NCBI GenBank assembly: GCA_025362615.1
Contig: JANYFQ010000179.1
Span: forward strand, 1-34,296
Direction of reading: 5' to 3'
DNA from: Hymenobacter sp.
GTDB lineage: Bacteria > Bacteroidota > Bacteroidia > Cytophagales > Hymenobacteraceae
DNA length: 34,296 nt
In this document: positions 7,401-15,400 of the stretch, in pieces
How the letters are laid out: each line of letters opens with the position of its first letter
How positions within the stretch are numbered: position 1 is the first letter of the stretch
Notes under the pieces: generated by a model
The model's database searches: none
What the model saw: the letters and a program-made list of their open reading frames with translations, nothing else
Told to the model about the DNA's origin: nothing
Made by a program: the position numbers and the translations under genes

Positions 7401-10400
7401 GGGCTGCCAGCGGGCGGCACCTACTCCGGCCCCGGCGTGAGCGGCAACAGCTTCAACCCGGCCTCGGCGGGGGTGGGGACGCACACTATCACCTACTCTT
7501 ATACCGATGGCAACGGCTGTCCGAACACGGCCACCCGGCCGCTGACGGTGCAACCGCTGCCCACCGTGACCCTCGCGGCCCAGCCCACTAGGTGCTACAA
7601 CGCGGCCAGCTTTGCCCTGACGGGCGGGGCACCGGCGGGCGGCACGTACTCGGGCACGGGCGTGAGTGGCGGCTCGTTCAGCGCGGCGGCTTCCGGCCCC
7701 GGCTCGTTTGCCATTACCTACTCCTACACCGACGGCAACGGCTGCGCCAATACCGCCCAGCGGACGCTGACGGTGCTGCCGCTGCCCACCTTCGCGGCCT
7801 CGGCCACGGAGCTGTGCCCCGGCTCGACGGCGACGCTGAGCGTGAGCAACGCCGGGCCGGGCGCGTCCTACCTGTGGTCGCCGGGCGGGCAAACCAGCAG
7901 CAGCATCACGGTGAACACGCCGGCTTCTACGGCTTCGCCCGATGCCTACTCGGTGACGGTGACCAACGCGGCCGGGTGTACTTATCCGTTCAACCAGACC
8001 ATCCGCCGCTCGCCGGCCTCGGTGGCCCCGCTGGCGGTGACGAATATGCAGCCGGTGGACAACTCGGCCGGGCTGGATTTGCCGGTTAATTTCGGCTGGA
8101 ACCCCGGCAGCGGCTCCAATGCCAGCAGCTTTGATTTGTACATCTGGCCCAGCGCCGGAACCCAGCCGGGCGCGCCCACGGTGGGCGGCATCAGCAGCCT
8201 GCAAACCAGCTACGGCGGGGCGCCGCTGGCTTATGGGCAGTCGTTTAAGTGGCGCATCATCGCCCGCAATGCTTGCGGCAGCACGGCCGGGCCGGTGCAG
8301 ATGTTCCAGATTCGGCAGTTGCCGGACTTGACGGTGCCCTTCGTGCAGGCGGCCGATACGGCCTATGCCGGGCAAACGGTGGCCGTGAGCTGGAACGTGC
8401 GCAACATCGGCACGGCCAGCACCCTGGCCCAGCAGTGGAGCGACGCAGTGTATTTCTCGCAAAACCCGACGTTTGATGGCACCGCCATTCTGATGGGCAC
8501 GGTGGGCAATGTGACGTATTTGCAGCCCAACGGCACCTACATCAGCCAGGGCACTTTCAACGTGCCGCTGAGCATGGCCGGCTACTACTACGTGTACGTG
8601 AAGGCCAACACCGGCGCGTTGCTCGAAACCGACTACAGCAACAACGTGGGCCGCGAGACCACCGGGCCGCTGCCGGCGCTGGGCCGCTGCCTGGTCATCG
8701 TGCCGACGACGCCCGATTTGATTGTGCAGAATATGTCGCACTTCAGCACCTACATTGGCGGCGACACGGCGGCGGTGGGCTTCCGGGTGCGCAACACCGG
8801 CAGCGTGCATTTGCTGAATGACAACTGGACCGATGCGGTGTATTTCTCGCCCGATACCACCATCAACATTGCCCAGAACACCGGGCAGGGCGTACTGGGA
8901 CCCACGGCGCGGCGCAGCTTCAAAACGCTGGTTCACACGAACGAGACGTTGAACATCAACGCCTTTTACAACGCCAACCTCAAGCTGCCCATCCCGCACA
9001 CTACCCTGACGGGCGACTACTATTTCTACGCTTTTGCCGACGACAACAACGACGTGTTTGAAACGGCGAGCACCAACAACGTCAATTCCAAGACGCTGGT
9101 GAACCACCCGGCCAACCCGGCCGCGATACCGCCCACGGCGGCCTACAGCAAGCTCGAATTCGTGCCGGTGCGCGTGACGCTGCGGCCCCCGCCCGATTTA
9201 ATTGTGCAGTCGGTGACGGCCCCGGCGGCGGCCACGGCCGGCACCACGCTCCCCGTGAGCTGGGTTGGGAAGAACGTCGGCCTGCTGCGGCCCTACCCGC
9301 GCCTGGAAGAATACTGGGCCGACAACGTGTACATCAGCCTCAGTCCGACCTTTAATGGCGGCGAAATCTACATCGGGCAGGTGTTTCATTACGAAAGCGC
9401 TGCCGGCCTGGTGCCCAACGCTACGTACGCGGCTGCGGGGACGCTGGCGCTGCCCAATGGCATCAGCGGCAACTACTACGTGTATGTGAAGACCGACGCG
9501 GGCAACAACGTGTTTGAGTACCTGAATGAGGGCAACAACGTGGCCCGCTCGGCGGGCACGGTGGCCATCAATTTGGTGTATGCCGATTTGAACCCGACGG
9601 CGCTGACGGCTCCGGGTTCGGTGTCGGCTCACAACTCGTTTGTGGTGAATTACACCGTGCAGAACACCACTACGGCCGTGATTCCGGCCGGGGGCAGCTG
9701 GACCGACCAGATTTCGGTGAGCGACGGGGCGGGGCACGCGGCTATGCTGGCTTCGCTACCGCGCACTGGGCCGCTGGCCGTGGGCTCGTCGTATTCGGGC
9801 ACGGCTACCATTGGCCTGCCCATCAACTTTGTGCCGGGGACGCTGACCGTGACTGTAACGACCGACGCGGGCGGCAACGTCTATGAGTTCAACAACGAAG
9901 GCAACAACCAGCGCAGCACGACGCTGACCTACATCTACTCCGACGACGTGGCGGTGCAGAACCTGACCGTTGCGCCGTCGCCGGCGGCTTCGGGCAATGG
10001 CCTGACCGTGGGCTGGCAGGTGCAGAACCTGGGCATCTTCAAAACCCTGGCTTCGAACTGGACCGACGAGGTGTATTTGTCCCAGGACAACACAATTGAC
10101 GGCTCGGACCTGCTGCTGGCCAACCCCGGCAGCCTGGGCGGGCAGATGCTGCCCAATGCTTTTTACAACCAGAGCATTGTCGCCACCTTGCCGCAGGGCA
10201 TCAGCGGCAGCTACTACGTGCTGGTGCGGACCACCAACAACCCCAACGGCACCCTGGCCGACACCAACCCGGCCAACAACACGGCCGTGCTGGCGTTGCC
10301 CATCACGCTGACCCCGCCCGCCGATTTGCAAATCGTGACTAGCGGCGGCAACGCGCCGACCGTTTCGAGCAGCGCCCCGCTGGCCGGGCAGCAGGTGACG

Positions 10401-13400
10401 GTGACGTACCGGGTGCAGAACTTCGGGCCGGGCATCACCCCGGCCGGAAGTTGGAACGACGGCATCTACCTAAACACCTCGCCCACGCTCAGCGGCGCTA
10501 CCCGCATTGGGGTGGTGGGACGCAGCGGCAGCCTGGCCGCCAACGGCTTCTACAACGTGAGCACGACGGTGACGATTCCGGGCTACCTGGCTGGGAATTA
10601 CTACCTGTTCATCGCTACCGACAACAACGACCCCGGCGGCTACGGCCCGCAGCAAACCTACTGGGGCGGGGCCGTGCAGGTGGGGCAGGTGTATGAACAC
10701 CAGCAGGAATTCAACAACACCTGGCAGGCCCCGACGACCATTGCTGTGACCGTGCCGCTGCCCTCCGACCTGGTGGTGACGCTGGTGTCAGTGCCCGGCA
10801 CGGCCAAGCTCGGCAAGAAGATGGGCGTGACCTACTCGGTGCGCAACCAGGGCAGCAACCCCGCCGTGGGCTTGCTCAAAGACGGCCTCTATCTGAGCAG
10901 CAACCGGGTGCTGAACACCAGCACCGACAAGCTCTTCGGCACCAACACCCGCAACCTGAGCATCGCGGCGGGCGCTACCGTCACGGGCGTTATCCGCGAC
11001 CGGGTGCAGGGGCTGAACCCCGGCGTCTACCACGGCATTCTGGGTACGAATCTGTTCAACGACATCTTCGAGAACAACTACCAGAACGACACGCTCTCGC
11101 AGCAGGCCCCAACCAACGTGACAGTGAACATCCTGCCGCTGAATACGCTGGTGCCGTTTGCGCTCGACCGCGACTCGCTGGAGTTTTACAAGGTGACGCC
11201 GGGCGCGGGCTTCGATTTGCGCATTGCCCTGGGCTCGAACCAGAGCTACGGCCAGAACGAAATCTACGTAGCCTACAACCGGGTGCCGACGACCTCGGAC
11301 TTTGACTACATCTACGAAGACCCCATCAATACGCGCCAGGAATTGCTGATTCCGAGCACCCAGGCTGGACCGTACTACATCATGGTGAAGACGCCGTATG
11401 TGTACGCCGGCACCCAGACGACCACGCTTTTTGCCGAGGCGCTGCCCTTCCAGGTGCGGAGCATCGACAGCGACACCGTGGGCCAGGGCCGCGTCACGAC
11501 GCGGGTGCTGGGCGCGGGCTTTGTGCGGCGCACGGGCAGCACAGCCCCGCTGGCCGGTACCAGGTTCTACCTCACCAAAGGCAGCAGCATCACGCCGCTG
11601 GCCTATGCCGACATCGTGCGCTTCCGCAGCAGCGTGGAGGTGACGCTGCGCTGGCACCTGGACCGGGACTCGGTGAAGCTGGGGCAGTACAACGTGGTGG
11701 CCTTGCAGGCCAACGGCACCAAAGTGCAGCTCACCAACGGCCTGACCGTGGTGCCCAACTCGGGGCAGCTCGTGAACTTCGCCACCATCACGCCGCCGGT
11801 GCTGCGCGTGGCAACCCGCGGCAACTGGACGTACTTCCTCACCAACTCCTCCAACGTGGACATTCCGTATTGGGAGTTCCAGTTGGCGGTGCCGCTGGGG
11901 TCGGGCGTTATCGCAACCCACACGCCCAACGTGCGGAAGAAAAGCCAGTTTGCGCCGGCCGTGGCCCTGTCGAACTCCGCCGACAACGGCTTCACGCTGG
12001 GCACCGGCCTGACCGGCACCGAGGTGCTGCCCTTCATCGGGCAGGATTTGCGGCCCGGCGAAATCATGCAGGTGAACCTGAATATGCTGCCCCCCATCAG
12101 CTACCACGACCTGGTGTACGGCCCCGGCACGGTGCATTTTCCGGTGGTGCTCAACCAGCAGCCCAAGTCGGAGCAGGACTACGCCCGGCGCACCCTCGAC
12201 TACGTGGCCCGCTACAAGGCGGCCGTGCTGGCCAGCCCCGGCCAGTTTGCCCCCGGCGTGGTGGCGTTGGCCAACAACCCCAGCCCGACCATCTGGCGCG
12301 ATTCGCTGCAACGGCACTTCGTGCGCATTGGCCTGCTTGACTCGGCCTGGACCGTGCCCCGCCACAACCCGAAGGCGCTCAAGTACACCCACAAAAACCG
12401 CCAGACCTTCGTGCCCGGCGGGGTGGCCGCCGATTGGTGGACCATTGAGGAGCAGTACCACGAGTTCCGGCCCGACCCGTTCACGGCCGGCTACCCGCTG
12501 GCCCTGCGCCCGGCCGCCGACTCGGTGCTGTTCCGCTACAACTCGCGTGGGGCCACGAGCACCGAAATCTTCTCCTCGATGGACCCCAACCTCATTGCCG
12601 GCCCCAACGGCTACGGGCCGCGCCGCATGGTGGGCATCCAGCAGCAGCTCAACTACCAGGTGCAGTTCGAGAACGACCGGCTGCAAGCCACCGGCCCCGC
12701 CCAACGGGTGCGGGTGAGCGTGCCGCTCGACGTGACGACCAACCTGCAGGCCTTCCGCCTGGGCAGCTTCGGCTTCAACGGCCAGACCTACCCCGTGCCC
12801 GCCAACAGCAGCACCTACTCGCAGGTGCTGGCCCTCAGCCCGCTGCCCTACGACGTGCGCGTGGTAGCCGGGGTGGACGTTTCGACCCGCCAGGCGTTCT
12901 GGGATTTCCAGACCATCGACCGCGCCACCGGCCTGCCGCCCGAAAACCCGCTCGCCGGCTTCCTGCCCGTGTCCGACACGCTCGGCAACGGCCACGGCTT
13001 CGTGACCTACGCCATTCAGGCCGGCGGCACGGCCCTCACCGGCGACTCGCTCATCGCCCAGGGCGGCATCGTGTTCGACAACAACTCGCTCATCAAAACC
13101 AACCGCTGGAGCAATATTGTGGATGCCGCCGCGCCCATTTCGCGCGTCAATACGCTGCCCGCCAGCCAAACCAACCGCACCGTGAACCTGAGCTGGATTG
13201 GCTCGGATGACGTGGGCGGCTCCGGCCTGCGCAGCTACGAGGTGTTTGCTTCGGAAGACAGCGGCCCCTTCGTGCGGGTGGCGCAGGATATTGGCACGAC
13301 CAGCTACGCCTTCGTCGGCCAGCCCGGTTCGCGCTACGACTTCTTCACCCTGGCCACCGACCACACCGACAACCGCGAAAAGCTCAAGCTGGCGGGCGAC

Positions 13401-14516
13401 GCCTTCACCGTGATTGAGGACACGGCCATCGCGGTGTACAACCTCGTCCAGAACCAGTGCCTCACCTCCGATGTCCTCGTCAGTACCGGCAGCGGCCTCT
13501 GGCAGCGCCTCAAGCTGAACGGCAAAACCGTGGCCGCCATCAACGACCAGGGCCGCGTACTGGGCAACGTGCAGGTAGAGTTCTCGGTGATGACCGGCCC
13601 CACCCGCCAGGATGCGCGGGGCACCAAGTACCTCGACCGCAACTGGCACATCATCGCCCAAAACCCGCTCGGCACCGGCAACTCGGTACAAGTCCGTTTC
13701 TACGGCCTCACCACCGAGTTTAACAGGCTGAAGCTGGACGACCCGACCAACGTGACCAGCCTCAACAGCCTGCGCCTGACCCAGTACAGCGGGGCCAACG
13801 AAGACTGCAACCTGAGCAACAACGTCACGGCCGGCTCGCAAACCCGCCTGCTCACGCCCCAGGTGACGAACCACCTCGACCCGCCCTATTTCGTGGCCCA
13901 GGCCACCATCACCGACCACTTCTCGGAGTTCTACGTGAACGGCGGCAATGCTCCGCTGCCGGTCGAACTCCTGCGCTTCGCGGCCACCAACCAGGGCACC
14001 AACGTGCTGACGACCTGGGCCACGGCCACCGAGCGCAACGCGGCCTACTTTGCCGTCGAAACCTCGGCCGATGCCCGCGCCGGCTTTACCGAAGTGGGCC
14101 GGGTGGCCGCCGCCGGCAGCAGCAGCAGCCCCCACAACTACGCATTCGTTGACCGCAACCCCGGCACCGGCACCCGCTACTACCGCCTGCGGCAAGTGGA
14201 CGCCGACGGCGGCGGGGCCTACTCGGGCGTGGTAGCCGTGCGCCGCCCGGCGGCGGCCCGCCTCGCCCTGCAAGCGGCCCCGAACCCCTTCCGGGGCCAT
14301 GAGCTGCTCGCCACCGCCACGGCCCCGGCCGCTACCCCCGCCACCCTGCAACTGCTCGATTTGGCAGGCCGCGTCCTCGTCACCCAAAAGCTGACCCTGG
14401 CCGCCGGCCCCAACGCCCTGCCCCTGCCCGAACTCGCCCGCCTGCCGGCCGGTGTGTACGTCCTCACCCTGCAAGCCGGGGCCGAGGTGCGGCAGCAAAA
14501 AGTGGTGAAGGAATAG
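4416..14516 (+). CDS. Giant multidomain cell-surface protein with CARDB modules and T9SS type A sorting domain
   Basis: The 3366 residues start with a signal peptide (WLKVLLLLGVLLGG, cleavage near AQA). An upstream TTG start was rejected because it would put charged residues before it. Four repeats with a DTDPG signature and F/VHTLY/F-RV follow (about residues 35-380). Next come PKD/Ig-like repeats to about 1200, including a near-identical pair with PVNG(S/T)IVWKANGTTISGQ and a pair with PLPTVTLAAQ...GTYSG. About seven CARDB-like modules follow (roughly 1300-2240, opening with P/SDL(T/I/V)V). A long unassigned region and an FN3-like segment near 2907 follow. The C-terminal region opens with LPVELLRF (about 3182), a frequent linker before T9SS domains, and ends with a type A sorting domain (about 3282-3366: APNPF..., LLDLAGRVL, LPAGVYVLTLQ, KVVKE). 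It is probably secreted by T9SS and attached at the surface, with an adhesive or structural role inferred from the modules. Confidence 0.9.
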   Translation: MNTSHQLPRLWPWLKVLLLLGVLLGGRLAQAQSLTRLEYFYDTDPGYGLGQQVVFPGAAAGQDYTYTASLSGLMPGFHTLYTRVLEQRLAEVNPLGPLGPFGASATAGEPTYLPARKVWSINHVRPVYVGPVGTGLDNLTYLEYFFDTDPGYRLGHGVPLTTPGTSIDQNYVADLSSLAPGFHTMYTRVKNAAGAWSISNVRPVYVGPTGAGSTVPNLTYAEYYIDTDPGYRLGTRVNFTTPGTSIDQNFVADLSGVSNGIHTLFVRVRNASGAWSLTSVRPFVRSGITSTAPPVAITRCEYYIDTDPGHGLATNVPITAGTSVDQSFVADLSAVSNGVHTLYVRVRDASRAWSIVSVKPFVRQGSIAGAARPLITQFRYQVFPSGSATASSPPEYYVLPVAARAADVDVTFPTNVCVTSAGNYILRVAALDANGVPAIEYAHPFAVTTPSQFNPNLPANLAGCSGQPLTITSTSAGTGGTYQWSRNGSTLAGETNQSITVTTAGTYAVAVTSAAGCTGTGSTNVTFSPAPTIALAPFTDVPCAQASTVLDAGAGYASYAWTPGGATTQTLTVSSPGTYSVTVTGASTGSCTATGSTVVRMPKADIVQGSATQCAGVSTTFTLVTPVNGSIVWKANGTTISGQTGTSLTVAPAATTTYSAVVSDGSFSCSDAVTITIPPALPLNLPPTTVVACSQTSVTLDAGSGGTSYQWNLSGTPIGGATSQTYVVNAPGLYGVTVSNGCAVSDQTIVIMPHADIVQANQSICTGGSLTLTLVTPVNGTIVWKANGTTISGQTGTSLVVSPTASTTYSAVVSDQGQSCTDAVTISVDAPATVSLPADSSPACGTASVTVDAGAGAATYLWSPGGQTSRTITVSTPGTYSVTGYNGTCSATASTNVFMPYASIVGGATQRVCAGQPITLSLAAPVNGTVLWSNSATGNSITVSPSANTTYSVTVSAGGHSCTASVNVVVDPLPTVTLAAQTNTCVNASAYALTGGLPAGGTYSGPGVSGNSFNPASAGVGTHTITYSYTDGNGCPNTATRPLTVQPLPTVTLAAQPTRCYNAASFALTGGAPAGGTYSGTGVSGGSFSAAASGPGSFAITYSYTDGNGCANTAQRTLTVLPLPTFAASATELCPGSTATLSVSNAGPGASYLWSPGGQTSSSITVNTPASTASPDAYSVTVTNAAGCTYPFNQTIRRSPASVAPLAVTNMQPVDNSAGLDLPVNFGWNPGSGSNASSFDLYIWPSAGTQPGAPTVGGISSLQTSYGGAPLAYGQSFKWRIIARNACGSTAGPVQMFQIRQLPDLTVPFVQAADTAYAGQTVAVSWNVRNIGTASTLAQQWSDAVYFSQNPTFDGTAILMGTVGNVTYLQPNGTYISQGTFNVPLSMAGYYYVYVKANTGALLETDYSNNVGRETTGPLPALGRCLVIVPTTPDLIVQNMSHFSTYIGGDTAAVGFRVRNTGSVHLLNDNWTDAVYFSPDTTINIAQNTGQGVLGPTARRSFKTLVHTNETLNINAFYNANLKLPIPHTTLTGDYYFYAFADDNNDVFETASTNNVNSKTLVNHPANPAAIPPTAAYSKLEFVPVRVTLRPPPDLIVQSVTAPAAATAGTTLPVSWVGKNVGLLRPYPRLEEYWADNVYISLSPTFNGGEIYIGQVFHYESAAGLVPNATYAAAGTLALPNGISGNYYVYVKTDAGNNVFEYLNEGNNVARSAGTVAINLVYADLNPTALTAPGSVSAHNSFVVNYTVQNTTTAVIPAGGSWTDQISVSDGAGHAAMLASLPRTGPLAVGSSYSGTATIGLPINFVPGTLTVTVTTDAGGNVYEFNNEGNNQRSTTLTYIYSDDVAVQNLTVAPSPAASGNGLTVGWQVQNLGIFKTLASNWTDEVYLSQDNTIDGSDLLLANPGSLGGQMLPNAFYNQSIVATLPQGISGSYYVLVRTTNNPNGTLADTNPANNTAVLALPITLTPPADLQIVTSGGNAPTVSSSAPLAGQQVTVTYRVQNFGPGITPAGSWNDGIYLNTSPTLSGATRIGVVGRSGSLAANGFYNVSTTVTIPGYLAGNYYLFIATDNNDPGGYGPQQTYWGGAVQVGQVYEHQQEFNNTWQAPTTIAVTVPLPSDLVVTLVSVPGTAKLGKKMGVTYSVRNQGSNPAVGLLKDGLYLSSNRVLNTSTDKLFGTNTRNLSIAAGATVTGVIRDRVQGLNPGVYHGILGTNLFNDIFENNYQNDTLSQQAPTNVTVNILPLNTLVPFALDRDSLEFYKVTPGAGFDLRIALGSNQSYGQNEIYVAYNRVPTTSDFDYIYEDPINTRQELLIPSTQAGPYYIMVKTPYVYAGTQTTTLFAEALPFQVRSIDSDTVGQGRVTTRVLGAGFVRRTGSTAPLAGTRFYLTKGSSITPLAYADIVRFRSSVEVTLRWHLDRDSVKLGQYNVVALQANGTKVQLTNGLTVVPNSGQLVNFATITPPVLRVATRGNWTYFLTNSSNVDIPYWEFQLAVPLGSGVIATHTPNVRKKSQFAPAVALSNSADNGFTLGTGLTGTEVLPFIGQDLRPGEIMQVNLNMLPPISYHDLVYGPGTVHFPVVLNQQPKSEQDYARRTLDYVARYKAAVLASPGQFAPGVVALANNPSPTIWRDSLQRHFVRIGLLDSAWTVPRHNPKALKYTHKNRQTFVPGGVAADWWTIEEQYHEFRPDPFTAGYPLALRPAADSVLFRYNSRGATSTEIFSSMDPNLIAGPNGYGPRRMVGIQQQLNYQVQFENDRLQATGPAQRVRVSVPLDVTTNLQAFRLGSFGFNGQTYPVPANSSTYSQVLALSPLPYDVRVVAGVDVSTRQAFWDFQTIDRATGLPPENPLAGFLPVSDTLGNGHGFVTYAIQAGGTALTGDSLIAQGGIVFDNNSLIKTNRWSNIVDAAAPISRVNTLPASQTNRTVNLSWIGSDDVGGSGLRSYEVFASEDSGPFVRVAQDIGTTSYAFVGQPGSRYDFFTLATDHTDNREKLKLAGDAFTVIEDTAIAVYNLVQNQCLTSDVLVSTGSGLWQRLKLNGKTVAAINDQGRVLGNVQVEFSVMTGPTRQDARGTKYLDRNWHIIAQNPLGTGNSVQVRFYGLTTEFNRLKLDDPTNVTSLNSLRLTQYSGANEDCNLSNNVTAGSQTRLLTPQVTNHLDPPYFVAQATITDHFSEFYVNGGNAPLPVELLRFAATNQGTNVLTTWATATERNAAYFAVETSADARAGFTEVGRVAAAGSSSSPHNYAFVDRNPGTGTRYYRLRQVDADGGGAYSGVVAVRRPAAARLALQAAPNPFRGHELLATATAPAATPATLQLLDLAGRVLVTQKLTLAAGPNALPLPELARLPAGVYVLTLQAGAEVRQQKVVKE

Positions 14517-14539
14517 CACGGAGCTTTCTGCAAAAAGCC

Positions 14540-14572
14540 AAAAAAGTCCCGGCCGGTGGCCGGGACTTTTTT
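14540..14572. terminator. Bidirectional intrinsic terminator
   Basis: AAAAAAGTCCCGGCC (14540-14554) pairs perfectly with 14558-14572 around a GGT loop. Each strand ends in six T. It closes the giant plus-strand gene and can also end the minus-strand tamB-tamL-zinc-ribbon transcript. Confidence 0.92.
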
Positions 14573-14611
14573 GGTGGCCACTGCCCCCGTCGCCGCACCT
14601 TTTTTTTACCG

Positions 14612-14661
14612 CAACCGACCGGCCCGTGGGCCGCAGCAGTGCGGTTTTGGGCGGTCGGTTG
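14612..14661. repeat. Structured inverted repeat downstream of the zinc-ribbon gene
   Basis: A 10-bp inverted pair (14612-14621 with 14652-14661) encloses two small hairpins, GGCCC/GGGCC and CCGCA/TGCGG. It lies between the terminator and the stop of the minus-strand gene. No U-run follows on the minus strand. Confidence 0.5.
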
Positions 14662-14688
14662 GTTGATGCGGATGGCGGGGATGGGCAC

Positions 14689-15318
14689 TCACTTGTACAG
14701 CCGAAACCGCCCCTCGCCGGTGGTGAGGAAGTGCCACATGGCCACGGGGTAGCGGGCGTGGCCCGTCACGGGGGCGATGGAGTCGCGCAGGGCCACGGTG
14801 GCGGTGGCCGGCGTGAGGGGGCCGCGCAGCAGCCCGGTGGTGCGGTAGTACACGGTGTCGGCCGTTACGCGCTCGATTTCGGCCAAGGCGTAGGGTCCCA
14901 GCTCGCCTTCGTCCAATTTCATCTTGAAGCGTTGGCCCACCACGGGCACGGCGGGGTCGGGCGCAGGGCCGTTGCGGATGCGCCCGACCACGGCCGACAG
15001 CATCGCAAACGCCAGCCCGGCCCCGAACACGGCCAGCAGCGCGTAGTGCCAGAAAGGCGTTTTAGCGCGGGCCGCCACGGCAGCCACCGGGGCCAGGTAG
15101 GCGGCCGGCTGCTCGCCGGGGCGCAGCGTCTGGCGGCAGTGGCCGCACACAGTGGTAGCGGCCTTGCCCAGCGGCAGCACCGGAATGAAAAACACCTGCA
15201 CGTAACGCGCCACGACGTGAACGACCAGGTTGCCAGTAGTTTGGCAGTATTGGCAGGTGAGGTTGGGCAGCGGCTCGCTGGCCGTAACGGTGCTGCCGGT
15301 GCCGAAGAGGAAAAGCAT
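14689..15318 (-). CDS. Zinc-ribbon membrane protein of unknown function
   Basis: The 209-residue protein has two CxxC pairs (C22/C25 in LTCQYCQT and C58/C61 in VCGHCRQ) that form a zinc ribbon at the N-terminus. The sequence between them (VQVFFIPVLPLG) is typical of the zinc-ribbon family often fused to a membrane segment. One transmembrane helix follows (about 91-112). The C-terminal half is soluble, with no recognised domain. It lies 78 bases downstream of tamL in the same direction, separated by the perfect 28-bp hairpin at 15341-15400, so co-transcription is possible but uncertain. Function is not known. Confidence 0.75.
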   Translation of the reverse strand: MLFLFGTGSTVTASEPLPNLTCQYCQTTGNLVVHVVARYVQVFFIPVLPLGKAATTVCGHCRQTLRPGEQPAAYLAPVAAVAARAKTPFWHYALLAVFGAGLAFAMLSAVVGRIRNGPAPDPAVPVVGQRFKMKLDEGELGPYALAEIERVTADTVYYRTTGLLRGPLTPATATVALRDSIAPVTGHARYPVAMWHFLTTGEGRFRLYK

Positions 15319-15340
15319 AAGGAGTCGAGAGTGTAAAAGG

Positions 15341-15400
15341 TTGAGGCTGAAAACCGGTACCGCGAAGCTCCCGCTTCGCGGTACCGGTTTTCAGCCTCAA
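15341..15400. repeat. Perfect 28-bp hairpin overlapping the tamL stop codon
   Basis: 15341-15368 and 15373-15400 are perfect reverse complements around the 4-base loop TCCC. The tip reads TACCGCGAAGC / GCTTCGCGGTA. The TGA stop of tamL (15397-15399, minus) lies at the base of the stem. No U-run follows, so it more probably stabilises or processes RNA than terminates it. The core matches the hairpin at 862-892. Confidence 0.92.

Noticed and set aside
6810-9107. Antisense ORF of 765 codons
   Set aside because: It is a His/Arg/Gly-rich shadow of the giant gene with no domain pattern.
10788-14519. Antisense ORF of 1243 codons opposite the giant gene
   Set aside because: A long open frame antisense to GC-rich coding DNA. 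It lacks any domain, while the plus frame has signal peptide, CARDB and T9SS regions.
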